A stretch of 64,000 bases of DNA from Pseudonocardia cypriaca (GTDB lineage Bacteria; Actinomycetota; Actinomycetes; Mycobacteriales; Pseudonocardiaceae). Within the stretch, counting starts at the first letter, position 1. Each line of letters begins with the position of its first letter. The notes beneath the pieces were generated by a model, which was not told where the DNA came from, did not search any database, and saw only the letters and a program-made list of their open reading frames with translations. Where the stretch lies: contig NZ_VFPH01000002.1 in the NCBI RefSeq assembly GCF_006717045.1, forward strand, positions 1,116,001-1,180,000. The letters are read 5' to 3'. Made by a program: the position numbers and the translations under genes. This document shows, piece after piece, positions 7,422-16,179 of the stretch.

Positions 7422-9337
7422 GATCCGCTCCAGCGAGGTGCTCGGCGGGCGACGAACGCGGCGACGCCCTCCCGGAAGTCGGCGCTGCCGTAGCAGTCGG
7501 CGAGGACGTCGTCGGCGTCCACGTCGCCCGAGCCGTCGGCGGCGGCGAGCCGCCGGTCGATCTCCTTGAGCCCGGCGAGGGTGCGGGGCGCGCCGGAGGC
7601 GAGCCGCTCGGTGAAGTCCGCCGCGGCGGAGTCCAGCTCGTCGGGTGGGACGACCGCGTGCACGAACCCGGCGGCCGCGGCCTCCCGGGCGTCGATCGTG
7701 CGGGCGGTGAGCAGCATGCCCATGGTCCGGGAGACGCCGAGGCGCCGCTGCAGCCGCGCCACCGCGGCCGGTGCGAGGCAGTTGCCCAGCGTCCGCGCGA
7801 TCGGCGCGCCGAACACGGCCCGGTCGGTGGCCACGAGCACGTCGCAGCACGCGGCGAGCGCCAGCCCGCCGCCCACGGCGGGCCCGTCCACCACGCCCAG
7901 CACGGGCACCGGCACCGCGAGCAGGGCCTCGATCACGGCGCCGACCCGGCGCTCGTAGTCGAGACCGTCGGCGGCTCCGGAGAACTCGGTGAACTGGGAG
8001 ATGTCCGTGCCGGCCGCGAACGCCTCCCCCGCCCCGCGCAGCACCACGACCCGCAGGTCGGGGTCGGTGCGCGCCGCGAGGCAGAGCTCGTGCAGCTCGT
8101 CGTACATCTTCCAGGTCAGGGCGTTACGACGCGCCGGGTTCGCCAGCTCGACGTGCAGGACCGGGCCGTCGCGCCGACTGCGCACCTCCCCTTCCGGCTG
8201 GCTGCGCGCGGCGAGCACCTCGTCGTTGTGCTGGCCGAGCAGCGGCGGGGGCATGCGGACGGTGGCAGGCGTGCGGGACAAGTGCAGCGGCGAGGACAGC
8301 ACCGGGACCGGTCCCTCGACCGGGTGCTCGACCGTGGCGACCATCCCGCGCGCCTTCACGTGCGGGTCCTCCTCGAGGACCTGCTGGTAGTCCTGGATCG
8401 GCCCGGCCGGCACGCCCGCGGCGAGCAGCCGGTCCACCCATGCGGCCGTGTCGTCGCCCGCCAGCCGCCGTTCCAGCTCGGTCACCAGCTCGCCGCGGTT
8501 GGCCATCCGGTCGTCGTTGTGGGCGAACCGCGGGTCGTCGGCCAGCTCCACCGCGTCGAGGGCGCGGCACAGCCGCTGCCACAGGCGCTCGTTGTTGGCC
8601 CCGACGGTGATGAAGCCGTCGCGCGTGGCGAGCGCCTGGTACGGCGCGGACATCCGGTGGGCGGAGCCGAGCGCCTGCGGGGCCTTCCCGGTGGCCCAGA
8701 ACTCCGTCGACTCCCACACCGACAGCGCGAGCGCCGCCTCGAACAGCGACGTCTCGACGTACTGGCCCTGCCCGGTGCGCTGCCGGGACGCCCACGCGGC
8801 GAGGATCCCGACGGCGGTGAACAGGCCCGCCCCCAGGTCGGCCACCGGGATGCCCGACTTCACCGGCCGGTCCCCCGGCTCCCCGGTGACGCTCATGATC
8901 CCGGCCATCGCCTGCGCGATCAGGTCGTAGCCGGGGCGGTCGGCGTACGGCCCGGTCTGGCCGAACCCGGACACGCTCCCGTAGATCAGCCCCGGGTTGA
9001 GCGGCCGGAGCGTCTCGTAGTCGACGCCGAGCTTCGCCGCCACGCCGGGCCGCCAGTTCTCCACCACGACGTCGGCCGAGCGCACCATCTCGTGGAAGGT
9101 CGCGCGCCCCTCGTCGGACTTCAGGTCGAGGGTGATGCTGCGCTTGTTCCGGTTGAGCGCTCGGAACGCGCCCGGATGTGCGAACGACGAGCGCGTCTGG
9201 TCGCCGGACTCCGGGTTCTCCACCTTGACGACGTCGGCCCCGAGGTCCGCGAGGATCATCGTGCAGAAGGGGCCTGCCATCACCTGGGTGAGGTCGAGGA
9301 CGGTCATGCCGGCCAGTGCGCCGTCGTGGTTCGCCAT
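7418..9337 (-). CDS. Fused class III CoA-transferase (CaiB/BaiF) and enoyl-CoA hydratase
   Basis: One uninterrupted frame of 639 codons encodes two complete enzymes. Residues 8-378 are a CaiB/BaiF CoA-transferase, with the likely catalytic Asp in PVADLGAG near residue 168. Residues 384-639 are a crotonase, with oxyanion-hole segments AFAAGTDIS near 439 and DGPAVGGGLALA near 484. The junction is short (GQHNDEVLAAR to DGPVLHVEL) and has no stop codon. A purine-rich GGAAGGGGAG followed by an in-frame GTG at 8185 could still allow separate initiation of the hydratase. The pair would activate an acid as its CoA thioester and hydrate (or lyse) the enoyl-CoA. The ATG at 9337 has GGAAGGA upstream. 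Confidence 0.85.
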   Translation of the reverse strand: MANHDGALAGMTVLDLTQVMAGPFCTMILADLGADVVKVENPESGDQTRSSFAHPGAFRALNRNKRSITLDLKSDEGRATFHEMVRSADVVVENWRPGVAAKLGVDYETLRPLNPGLIYGSVSGFGQTGPYADRPGYDLIAQAMAGIMSVTGEPGDRPVKSGIPVADLGAGLFTAVGILAAWASRQRTGQGQYVETSLFEAALALSVWESTEFWATGKAPQALGSAHRMSAPYQALATRDGFITVGANNERLWQRLCRALDAVELADDPRFAHNDDRMANRGELVTELERRLAGDDTAAWVDRLLAAGVPAGPIQDYQQVLEEDPHVKARGMVATVEHPVEGPVPVLSSPLHLSRTPATVRMPPPLLGQHNDEVLAARSQPEGEVRSRRDGPVLHVELANPARRNALTWKMYDELHELCLAARTDPDLRVVVLRGAGEAFAAGTDISQFTEFSGAADGLDYERRVGAVIEALLAVPVPVLGVVDGPAVGGGLALAACCDVLVATDRAVFGAPIARTLGNCLAPAAVARLQRRLGVSRTMGMLLTARTIDAREAAAAGFVHAVVPPDELDSAAADFTERLASGAPRTLAGLKEIDRRLAAADGSGDVDADDVLADCYGSADFREGVAAFVARRAPRWSGS

Positions 9338-9351
9338 ACGTGTCCTTCCGG

Positions 9352-10680
9352 TCAGGTGGTGGCCAGTGCCGCGTTGACCTCGGTGATGAAGGCACGCGCA
9401 GCATCGCGCGTCGAGGTTCCGCCGAACACCACACTCTCGTATGCCCGCACGAACGCCCCCTCGAAGCTCGCGTGGTAGCCCGGCGGGTAGACGACGCTGA
9501 CCGGGTTCTGCGCCACGATCCGCTGGTACAGGTCGAGCTCGGCTCGCTTCAGCGCGGGGAGGTTCGGGTCGTCGAGCTGCTGCTGCAGGTGCCGGCTGTT
9601 GGTGACGGCTCCGTTGGCCGAGAGGAACGCCTTCGCGCCGGCGTCGTCGTTCATCCAGAAGTCGACGAATGCGGCAGCCGTCGGGATGTTGTCGCAGTTG
9701 GTCGGGATCGAGAAGCCCGAGGTGAAGAGCACGTTCCCGGGGCCGGCCGGCCCCTTCGGCTGCGGCAGCGTCACCAGCTGCTGGCCGGGCTGCGTGCCGT
9801 CGAGGGTCTTCTGCGCGGGCGTGAGCGCGTTGCCCGGCAGGTTGTCGACGAGCACCCGGCCCTGGGCGACGTAGCGCTGCTCGGTCTGGTTCGGCTCCTC
9901 GGCGGTGGCCTCGGCCGTGGTGGTGACGCCGGCTGCGCGCAGCCGCTCCCACATGTCCCAGAACTCGACCAGCAGGTCCTCCGAGAAGCCGAGCTGCCGG
10001 TCGGCGAACAAGGACTCGCCACGCCCGGCCGCGTAGGAGATGAAGTTGTTCGGCAGCGACCCGCCGAGGTTGACGGCCGGGACGCCCTCCGGCAGGCCCG
10101 GCTGGGCTCGCGTCACCCAGTCGGCGAAGGCGTCCCAGTCGTAGCCCTCCGGCGGCAGACCGACGCCGGCCTTCTCGGCGAGGGTCCGGTTGACCGTCAT
10201 CGCGTCGTACGCCGCTCCGTACGGGATCATGTAGAGCTTCCCGTCGAGGCCGCGGCCGGTGTCGAGCACCTCGGCCGGGACGTCCGACACGTCGATCGCG
10301 CCGGAGTCGATCATCGGCTGCAGGTCGAGCAGCACGTTCTTCGTGGTGTAGTCGTTGAGCTGGCGGCCCTGCATCTGCGTGACGCAGGGCATGTTCCCGC
10401 TCGAGGCCTGCACGTTGAGCCGCTCGAAGTACGCCTGGAAGTCGGCCGACTCCCCTTCCACCGTCGTGCCCGGGTGCGCCGCCTTGAACAGGTCGATGAC
10501 CGCGTTGGTCACCTCGTTGCGCGGCCCCGAGCCCCACCAGGACATCCGGAGGTTGCCGGCGACCTCGCCGGTGCCGGTGGCGCCCTCGTTCGGGTTGGCC
10601 CCGATCGACGTGCCGCCTGCGCAACCGGTGGCCAGCAGGCCGAGCGCGAGCGCGCAGGCCGCGAGCGAGCGTGTGAACAT
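9352..10680 (-). CDS. CUT1-type ABC importer substrate-binding lipoprotein
   Basis: The 442-residue protein has a signal peptide ending in the lipobox LATGC, with the lipidated Cys near residue 20, and a family-1 solute-binding domain with WWGSGPRNEV near the N-terminus. It should be tethered outside the membrane and deliver substrate to the two downstream permease-type proteins of this operon. The stop of the upstream permease overlaps its ribosome-binding region (AGAAGGGA). No ATPase gene is present, so it presumably uses a shared MsiK-like ATPase. The substrate is unlikely to be a plain sugar, since the operon genes are for acyl-CoA and lyase chemistry. Confidence 0.85.
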   Translation of the reverse strand: MFTRSLAACALALGLLATGCAGGTSIGANPNEGATGTGEVAGNLRMSWWGSGPRNEVTNAVIDLFKAAHPGTTVEGESADFQAYFERLNVQASSGNMPCVTQMQGRQLNDYTTKNVLLDLQPMIDSGAIDVSDVPAEVLDTGRGLDGKLYMIPYGAAYDAMTVNRTLAEKAGVGLPPEGYDWDAFADWVTRAQPGLPEGVPAVNLGGSLPNNFISYAAGRGESLFADRQLGFSEDLLVEFWDMWERLRAAGVTTTAEATAEEPNQTEQRYVAQGRVLVDNLPGNALTPAQKTLDGTQPGQQLVTLPQPKGPAGPGNVLFTSGFSIPTNCDNIPTAAAFVDFWMNDDAGAKAFLSANGAVTNSRHLQQQLDDPNLPALKRAELDLYQRIVAQNPVSVVYPPGYHASFEGAFVRAYESVVFGGTSTRDAARAFITEVNAALATT

Positions 10681-10692
10681 CGTTGTTCCCTT

Positions 10693-11547
10693 CTACTTCA
10701 GCCCGCTGGTCGCGATGCCCTCGATGAGCAGCCGCTGGGCGACCAGGAAGAACCCGACGATCGGGGCGAGCGAGAGCGTCGCCATGGCGAAGAGCGGCCC
10801 GTACGCCGACTCGCCGGTGGCGTCCAGGAAGCCGTTGAGCCCCTGCGCCACCGTCCACGTCTCGGGACGGACGAGGTAGAGGAGCGGCCCGAGGAAGTCG
10901 TTCCAGGTGGAGATGAACGTGAAGAGCGCCGTTGTGCCGAGCGCCGGGATCGACAGCGGCAGCACGATCCGCCGGAAGATCCCGATGTGCCCGCACCCGT
11001 CCATGCGCGCGGCGTCGTCCAGCTCGTGGGGCAGGGTGCGGATGAACTGGACCATCAGGAAGATGAAGAACGCGTCGGTGGCCAGGAACTTCGGCACCAC
11101 GAGCGGCAGGATCGTGTTGATCCAGGCCAGCTCGTTGAACAGCACGTACTGCGGCACCAGCGTGACGTGGTACGGCAGCAGCATCGTGCCGAGCATCAGC
11201 GCGAACATCGTCTTCTTGAACGGGAACGTGAGCCGCGCGAACGCGTACGCGGCCATCGAGCAGGCCACCACGTTGCCCACCACCGCGAGCAGCGTGATCA
11301 CCACCGAGTTCAGGAAGAACCGCGAGAAGTTGAGGTTGCCGAAGCTCCAGCCCTCGACGTAGTTCTCGGTGGTGAGGTTGCCCGGCAGGACCGACAGGGT
11401 CCCGAACGCCTCGTTGCTCGGCCGGAACGACGCGCCCACCATCCACAGCAGCGGGTAGAGGATCACGACCAGGATCGCCACCAGCAGCGCGTGCCGGGCC
11501 AGCGCGAGCACGAGCGGGTTGCGCGACCGCCTGCGTCCGAAGATCAT
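10693..11547 (-). CDS. CUT1-type ABC importer permease (MalG-like)
   Basis: The 284-residue protein has about six membrane segments. The permease EAA-loop equivalent is ELDDAARMDGCGHIGIFRRIVLP, here reading DDAARMDG-G, which docks the ATPase. The N-terminus MIFGRRRSRN is short and basic. ATG at 11547 overlaps the stop of the partner permease (ATGA). Confidence 0.9.
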   Translation of the reverse strand: MIFGRRRSRNPLVLALARHALLVAILVVILYPLLWMVGASFRPSNEAFGTLSVLPGNLTTENYVEGWSFGNLNFSRFFLNSVVITLLAVVGNVVACSMAAYAFARLTFPFKKTMFALMLGTMLLPYHVTLVPQYVLFNELAWINTILPLVVPKFLATDAFFIFLMVQFIRTLPHELDDAARMDGCGHIGIFRRIVLPLSIPALGTTALFTFISTWNDFLGPLLYLVRPETWTVAQGLNGFLDATGESAYGPLFAMATLSLAPIVGFFLVAQRLLIEGIATSGLK

Positions 11548-12494
11548 CGTTCGTCCCCGTAGTGGACCCAGAACCGGGCACTGGCGAACAGGCCCGCCGT
11601 GAACAGGGCCAGCACGACGACGAGCATCCAGGCCATCGCCGACGCGTAGCCCATCTCGAGGTTCGCGAAGCCACGCTGGTAGAGGTAGAGCGTGTAGAAG
11701 AGCGTGGAGTCGAGCGGCCCGCCCTCGCCGCCGGAGATCACGTACGCCGGCGTGAACGCCTGGAACGCGTTCACCGTCGACAGCAGCAGGTTGAAGAAGA
11801 TCAGCGGCGTCAGCATCGGCAGCGTGATGTGCACGAACCGGCGGACCGCGCCCGCACCGTCCACGGCGGCCGCCTCGTAGTACTCCTTCGGCACCTGCCG
11901 CAGCCCGGCCAGAAAGATGATCATGGTGGAGCCGAACGACCAGACGTGCAGCACCACCAGCGTCGACAGCGCCGTGCGCGGGTTGCCGATCCAGCTGCCG
12001 CCCTCGATGCCGACGAGGGCGAGCACCTCGTTGACGATGCCGTCCTGGCCGAACACCTGGCGCCACAGCACCGCGATCGCCACGCTCGAGGCGATCAGCG
12101 ACGGCAGGTAGAACGCGGCGCGGTAGCCGGCCAGGAACGTCATGCCCTTGTTGAGCAGCATCGCCACCAGCAGCGACACCACGAGCAGCAGCGGCACCGA
12201 GATCGCGACGTACCGCAGCGTGACGCTCACCGACGCGAGGTAGCGCGGGTCGGCGGTGAACATCCGCACGTAGTTGTCGAAGCCCACCCACTGCGCCGGG
12301 GTCATCAGGTTGTAGCGGGTGAACGACAGGTAGAGCGAGTAGACCATCGGGCCGACGGTCAGGAGCAGCATCCCGGCGATCCACGGCGACAGGAACCCGT
12401 ACGCCGCGATCGCCTCGTGCGTGCGCCTGCTCGTACGGGCCGCGACCGGCGCCGGTACCGGCGGCGCGACCGGCGTGGCGGTCCCGGCCGTCAT
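11544..12494 (-). CDS. CUT1-type ABC importer permease (MalF/UgpA-like)
   Basis: The 316-residue protein has about six membrane segments and the EAA loop EYYEAAAVDGAGAVRRF. It pairs with the downstream permease to form the membrane channel. The start ATG at 12494 overlaps the stop of the upstream dehydrogenase gene (ATGA), so the transport genes are coupled to the catabolic genes. Confidence 0.9.
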   Translation of the reverse strand: MTAGTATPVAPPVPAPVAARTSRRTHEAIAAYGFLSPWIAGMLLLTVGPMVYSLYLSFTRYNLMTPAQWVGFDNYVRMFTADPRYLASVSVTLRYVAISVPLLLVVSLLVAMLLNKGMTFLAGYRAAFYLPSLIASSVAIAVLWRQVFGQDGIVNEVLALVGIEGGSWIGNPRTALSTLVVLHVWSFGSTMIIFLAGLRQVPKEYYEAAAVDGAGAVRRFVHITLPMLTPLIFFNLLLSTVNAFQAFTPAYVISGGEGGPLDSTLFYTLYLYQRGFANLEMGYASAMAWMLVVVLALFTAGLFASARFWVHYGDER

Positions 12495-13339
12495 GGGCCC
12501 GACGCCGCGCGTTCCTCGACGCGCGCGGCGAGCGTCTGGGCGAGCCAGCCCGCGAGCGGCACGGGCACGTCGGCGGCCCGGGCGGCCTGCACCACCTCCG
12601 CGAGGTCCTTGCTCCAGGGCCGGTCGTGGACCGGCGTGCCGCTGCGGTCGTAGGCGGCGGCGGTGCGGCCCCAGAAGTCGAGGTTCCGGGCGATCCAGGA
12701 GTCGCCGAGGCTCGTCTCCAGCGCCGTGAGCAGGGCCTCGGTGGCCACGCCGTGGGCCGCGGCGAAGTCGATCGCCTCGTAGACGCCCGCGAGGTTGGCG
12801 AACATCGTGAGCTGGTTGGCGAGCTTGGCCGCCGCGCCCGCGCCGACGGGGCCGACGTGCAGCACCGGGTCGCCGATGGCGTCGAGCAGCGGCCGCAGCC
12901 GTTCGAGGACCGATGGCTCGCCGCCTGCCATCACGGTGAGCGTGCCCGAGGCCGCCCGCTCCGCTCCCCCGCTGACCGGGGCGTCGACCAGGTCGACCCC
13001 CTGGGCCGCGGCGACCTCGGCCAGGCGCTTCGCGGTCTGCGGCAGCACGGTGCTGTGCACGACGACCGCCCGCCCCGGCCGGTCGACGGTGAGGTAGGCG
13101 TCGAGGACCTGCTCGACGGCGGCGTCGTCGGGCACGGCGAGCACCAGCACGTCCCGCTCGGCGAGCGCGCCCGCGTCCGGTACCGCCTTCGCGCCGAGCT
13201 CGACGAGTGGTTCGGCGCGCTCGGGCACGGTGTCGAGGACCGCGAGATCCCATCCCGCCCGCACGAGTGTGGTGGCCAGCGGGAGCCCGAGGTTCCCGAG
13301 GCCTGCGAAGCCGACCGACCCCGACATCGACCCGGCCAT
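12491..13339 (-). CDS. 3-hydroxyisobutyrate dehydrogenase-family oxidoreductase
   Basis: The 282-residue beta-hydroxyacid dehydrogenase has the N-terminal Rossmann motif GFAGLGNLGLPLA, the substrate-binding DAPVSGGAERAASGTLTVM and the catalytic-Lys region GAAAKLANQLTMF. It would oxidise or reduce a 3-hydroxy acid or tartronate-semialdehyde-like intermediate with NAD(P). The ATG at 13339 overlaps the RraA-like stop by one base; a second ATG lies four codons on. It is the second gene of the GntR-linked operon. Confidence 0.85.
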   Translation of the reverse strand: MAGSMSGSVGFAGLGNLGLPLATTLVRAGWDLAVLDTVPERAEPLVELGAKAVPDAGALAERDVLVLAVPDDAAVEQVLDAYLTVDRPGRAVVVHSTVLPQTAKRLAEVAAAQGVDLVDAPVSGGAERAASGTLTVMAGGEPSVLERLRPLLDAIGDPVLHVGPVGAGAAAKLANQLTMFANLAGVYEAIDFAAAHGVATEALLTALETSLGDSWIARNLDFWGRTAAAYDRSGTPVHDRPWSKDLAEVVQAARAADVPVPLAGWLAQTLAARVEERAASGP

Positions 13340-14100
13340 CAGAGGCCGGCGTAGTAGGCCTCGACGGCCTCGACGTCGACGGTGCTGTCGGCGGGGAGGC
13401 CGAGGGCGGCGTAGTGCTTGCGCCGCGCGTTCATGTCTGCGAGCAGGACCGCGCGTGCGTGCGTGGCCACCTCGTGGGCGACCTCGACGGGCACGACGAT
13501 GCAGCCGTCGCCGTCGGCGCCGACGATGTCGCCGGGCCGCACCTGCACGCCACCGCAGGCGATCGTCGTCTGGACCTCCACCACCTCGATGCGGCCCGGG
13601 ATGATCGTGCGCCCGCGGCGGCGGGTGCAGATCGGCGTGCGCTGGCGGATCACCTCGTCGGTGTCGCGGCAGTACCCGTCGGTGACGATCCCGTTGGCGC
13701 CCTTGACGACCGCGCCCATCGAGTTCTCCGAACCCCAGAACCCCACCTCGCGGCCGCCGCCGGAGTCGGTGACGACCACGTGGCCGGGCTCGAGGTCGTC
13801 GGACAGCCGCTTGTGGCCGTACCGGCCGAACCAGATGCCGTGGGCGCCGACGATCTCCTCGGTGGTCTCTAGCTTCCACATCGGCTTGTTCGCCGGGACG
13901 CAGCGGATCGTCGCCGCGGGGCCCCAGAACCGCATGCCCTCCCACAGCGGCCGGATCTCCGGAGACATGAGCGTGAGGTCGAAGTAGCCCATGCCGTCCA
14001 GGGCGTCGGCGACGTCGGCCACCCGCAGGTGCCGGTAGAGCGAGCCGAGGTTCTCCGGGTCTGCCGTCGCCGGGGCGGTCCGGTCGTGCGCGATCGTCAT
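13339..14100 (-). CDS. RraA-like aldolase/decarboxylase family protein
   Basis: The 253-residue protein has the RraA/HMG-aldolase fold. The metal-site segments are GIVTDGYCRD and VQVRPGDIVGADGDGCIVVP, as in 4-hydroxy-4-methyl-2-oxoglutarate aldolase/oxaloacetate decarboxylase and in demethylmenaquinone-methyltransferase-like proteins. In a catabolic operon, aldol cleavage or decarboxylation of a keto acid is more likely than RNase regulation. The ATG at 14100 has GAAAGG upstream. It heads the operon divergent from GntR. Confidence 0.8.
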   Translation of the reverse strand: MTIAHDRTAPATADPENLGSLYRHLRVADVADALDGMGYFDLTLMSPEIRPLWEGMRFWGPAATIRCVPANKPMWKLETTEEIVGAHGIWFGRYGHKRLSDDLEPGHVVVTDSGGGREVGFWGSENSMGAVVKGANGIVTDGYCRDTDEVIRQRTPICTRRRGRTIIPGRIEVVEVQTTIACGGVQVRPGDIVGADGDGCIVVPVEVAHEVATHARAVLLADMNARRKHYAALGLPADSTVDVEAVEAYYAGL

Positions 14101-14137
14101 CGAACGCCTTTCGAGTCGTCTCGCTGCAAGTCGGCTA

Positions 14138-14147
14138 TTGTCTACAA
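14138..14147. promoter_or_regulatory. Candidate GntR (FadR-subfamily) operator
   Basis: TTGTCTACAA is a palindrome of the GntR form TnGT-nn-ACnA. It lies in the 138-base divergent region, 38 bases before the RraA-like start and 92 bases before the GntR start. Its binding by the adjacent regulator is an inference. Confidence 0.55.
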
Positions 14148-14238
14148 CAGTCAAAAGACAGACGCAAGGCACGGACCCCCGCCGTCGCAGCGGGCAGGGC
14201 GCGGGATGCTTGGGGCGACAGGAGCACGGGAGGGCGAG

Positions 14239-14928
14239 ATGACCAGCGTCGATGCAGTCACCGGCGAGCGGATCGACCCGCCGAGCCTGGTGGCGCTGGC
14301 CGCCGAGTCGATCCGGAAGATGATCCTCTCCGGCGCGTACGCGCCGGGCGAGCGGCTGATCGAGGAACGGCTCACCGAGCAGCTGGGGATCAGCCGCCCC
14401 CCGCTGCGCGAGGCCCTGCGCCTCCTGCAGAACGACGGGCTGATCGTCACGCGGCCGCGCTACGGCTCCACCGTCGCCACCCTCACCGACCAGGACGTCT
14501 TCGAGATCCTCACCCTGCGCACCGGCCTGGAACGCATGGCGGTGGAGCTCGGCGTGCCGGTGCAGGACCGCAGCCGGCTCACCGCCTGCCACGCCGCGCT
14601 CGAACGGATGGAGCGCAACGCCCGCGACTCCGACCGCGGCTCACTGGTCGAGAACGCCTACGCCTTCCACGCCTCGATCGTGGCGCTCGCGGGCCACCGG
14701 AGGTTGTCGGAGATGTACCGGTCGGTGCAGCAGCAGATGCTGCTGTGCATGTCCCGCAACCTCGGCGCCCGCGAGCGCCACTACGAGAACCTCGTCGAGC
14801 ACGTGGGGCGCCACCGGTACCTGCTGGACCTCATCGAGGCCGGCGACCCCCAGGCCGTGCTCGCCGAGCTGGCCGTCCACGGCGAGCGCAGCTTCGCCGA
14901 GCGGCGCGACCCGGAGACGGGCCGGTAG
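14239..14928 (+). CDS. GntR family (FadR/FCD) transcriptional regulator
   Basis: The 229-residue protein has an N-terminal winged helix (ERLTEQLGISRPPLREAL, about residues 40-57) and an all-helical FCD ligand-binding domain. The FCD residues include an Asp/His-containing pocket (FHASIVALAGH). ATG at 14239 is preceded by GGGAGGGCGAG. It is divergent from the catabolic operon at 6.6-14.1 kb and most likely represses it until an organic-acid-type inducer binds. Confidence 0.85.
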   Translation: MTSVDAVTGERIDPPSLVALAAESIRKMILSGAYAPGERLIEERLTEQLGISRPPLREALRLLQNDGLIVTRPRYGSTVATLTDQDVFEILTLRTGLERMAVELGVPVQDRSRLTACHAALERMERNARDSDRGSLVENAYAFHASIVALAGHRRLSEMYRSVQQQMLLCMSRNLGARERHYENLVEHVGRHRYLLDLIEAGDPQAVLAELAVHGERSFAERRDPETGR

Positions 14929-14929
14929 C

Positions 14930-15307
14930 TCAGCCCCGCTTCGGCTGGCGGAGCTCGATCCGGTTGCCGTCGGGGTCCAGCGCCGTGGCGCGGACGCCGA
15001 ACGCGTAGTCGAGGGGCTCCGGTTCCACGAACCGGACGCCGCGGGACCGGAGGACGTCGAACTCCTTGCGCAGGTCGTCCGACTCGATGAAGACCGGACC
15101 CGGCGCCACACCGACCGGCCCCTGCCCGGGGTCGCCCGGCCACAACACGATCTGCACCGACCTGTCGCTCGCCGCGACCGTCAGGAACCGCCCGTCGGGT
15201 CCCGGGTTGTCGGCGACCTTCTCCAGTCCGAGCTTCTCGGTGTAGAACGCCAGCGCCCGGTCCTGGTCGCTCACGTAGATCGTCACGAACATCAGCTTCT
15301 TCAACAT
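14930..15307 (-). CDS. VOC family protein
   Basis: The protein of about 125 residues is a single VOC domain beginning MLKKLMFVTIYVSDQDRALAFY and ending RATALDPDGNRIELRQP, the pattern of glyoxalase/bleomycin-resistance proteins. GAGGAGG precedes ATG 15307; a GTG directly upstream is less well spaced. It converges tail to tail with the GntR gene, leaving no room for a terminator. Confidence 0.8.
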   Translation of the reverse strand: MLKKLMFVTIYVSDQDRALAFYTEKLGLEKVADNPGPDGRFLTVAASDRSVQIVLWPGDPGQGPVGVAPGPVFIESDDLRKEFDVLRSRGVRFVEPEPLDYAFGVRATALDPDGNRIELRQPKRG

Positions 15308-15498
15308 CACGACCTCCTCGCCGGTACGACGAGGCAGCCCCAGCGGATGTGAGCACGGAGACGCCCGCGAGCGCGGTCTCGAGATGGGCGATGCTGCCGG
15401 TCGGCATCAGGATCGTGAGCGGACGGTCCAGGCCATGCCGCTCGTACCGCGCCAGGGCGCACGGCGCCCTGTTCGCCGGCTGCTCGGTCCCGGGGGGC

Positions 15499-16122
15499 TC
15501 AGCCGGTGAATTCGTTGACGCCGAGGGCGAAGTCCCAGTGGCCAACCCCGTTGGCGGCGAGGCCCACCGTGACCACGCCCACTCCTTCCAGCCAGTGCGC
15601 CATTTTCAGGCCGCCGACGTCCAGCGGGCGCAGCCCGAGGCTCTCGATGAATGCCGCCACGCCCGCCTTGGCCTGCGAATCGTCGCCAGCGATGAAGACG
15701 TTGGGCCGGCCCTTCTCCAGGACGTTGCGGAAGATGGTGTTGAACGCCTTCACCACGCTGGCGCCGGCCGGGGCCACCTTGGCGACTTCCTGCGCGATCG
15801 AGGTCTCCTCGCTGTGGGCCAGTCCGTCGAACGTGGCGTTGAAGGGGTTGCTGATGTCGACGATGACCTTGCCCGCGAGGGCGTCTCCGTACTCGGCGAC
15901 GACCGGAACGACACCGTCGTACAACAGGGCCGTGATGACGATGTCCCCGGCCGGAACGGCGCCCCACTTGCCCGTCGTCGCGCCGCCGCCCAGAGCCTTG
16001 GCCAGGTCATCGGCCTTGGACTGATCGCGCCCCATGACCTCGACGGTGTTGCCGCCCGCCACGGCGAGCGTGCCGATGGCACGGGCCATGTTCCCCGTAC
16101 CGATGAGGGTGATGCTGCTCAT
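15499..16122 (-). CDS. NADPH-dependent F420 reductase-family protein
   Basis: The 207-residue protein has the N-terminal motif ITLIGTGNMARAIG and the segments VIVDISNPFN and VVKAFNTIF typical of F420H2:NADP oxidoreductase (Fno)-like proteins. These transfer hydride between NADPH and a flavin-type partner or act as related NAD(P)-binding reductases. It is the apparent full-length parent of the internally deleted copy at 17138-17455. It follows the SDR gene by 57 bases in the same direction. Confidence 0.8.
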   Translation of the reverse strand: MSSITLIGTGNMARAIGTLAVAGGNTVEVMGRDQSKADDLAKALGGGATTGKWGAVPAGDIVITALLYDGVVPVVAEYGDALAGKVIVDISNPFNATFDGLAHSEETSIAQEVAKVAPAGASVVKAFNTIFRNVLEKGRPNVFIAGDDSQAKAGVAAFIESLGLRPLDVGGLKMAHWLEGVGVVTVGLAANGVGHWDFALGVNEFTG

Positions 16123-16179
16123 GAGGTGTGCTCTCTTCCTGTTCTCGAGGTGTCGCTCTGTCTCGTTCGTGCCGCGTGT

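Noticed and set aside
8185..8195. Splitting the fusion gene into two genes at GTG 8185
   Set aside because: No stop codon separates the domains, so one gene is the simpler reading; internal initiation is noted in the entry.
15311..15498. Possible small gene on the minus strand (RPLTILMPTGSIAHLETAL)
   Set aside because: The peptide is suggestive of a protein but has no start or family match, and the gap is short.
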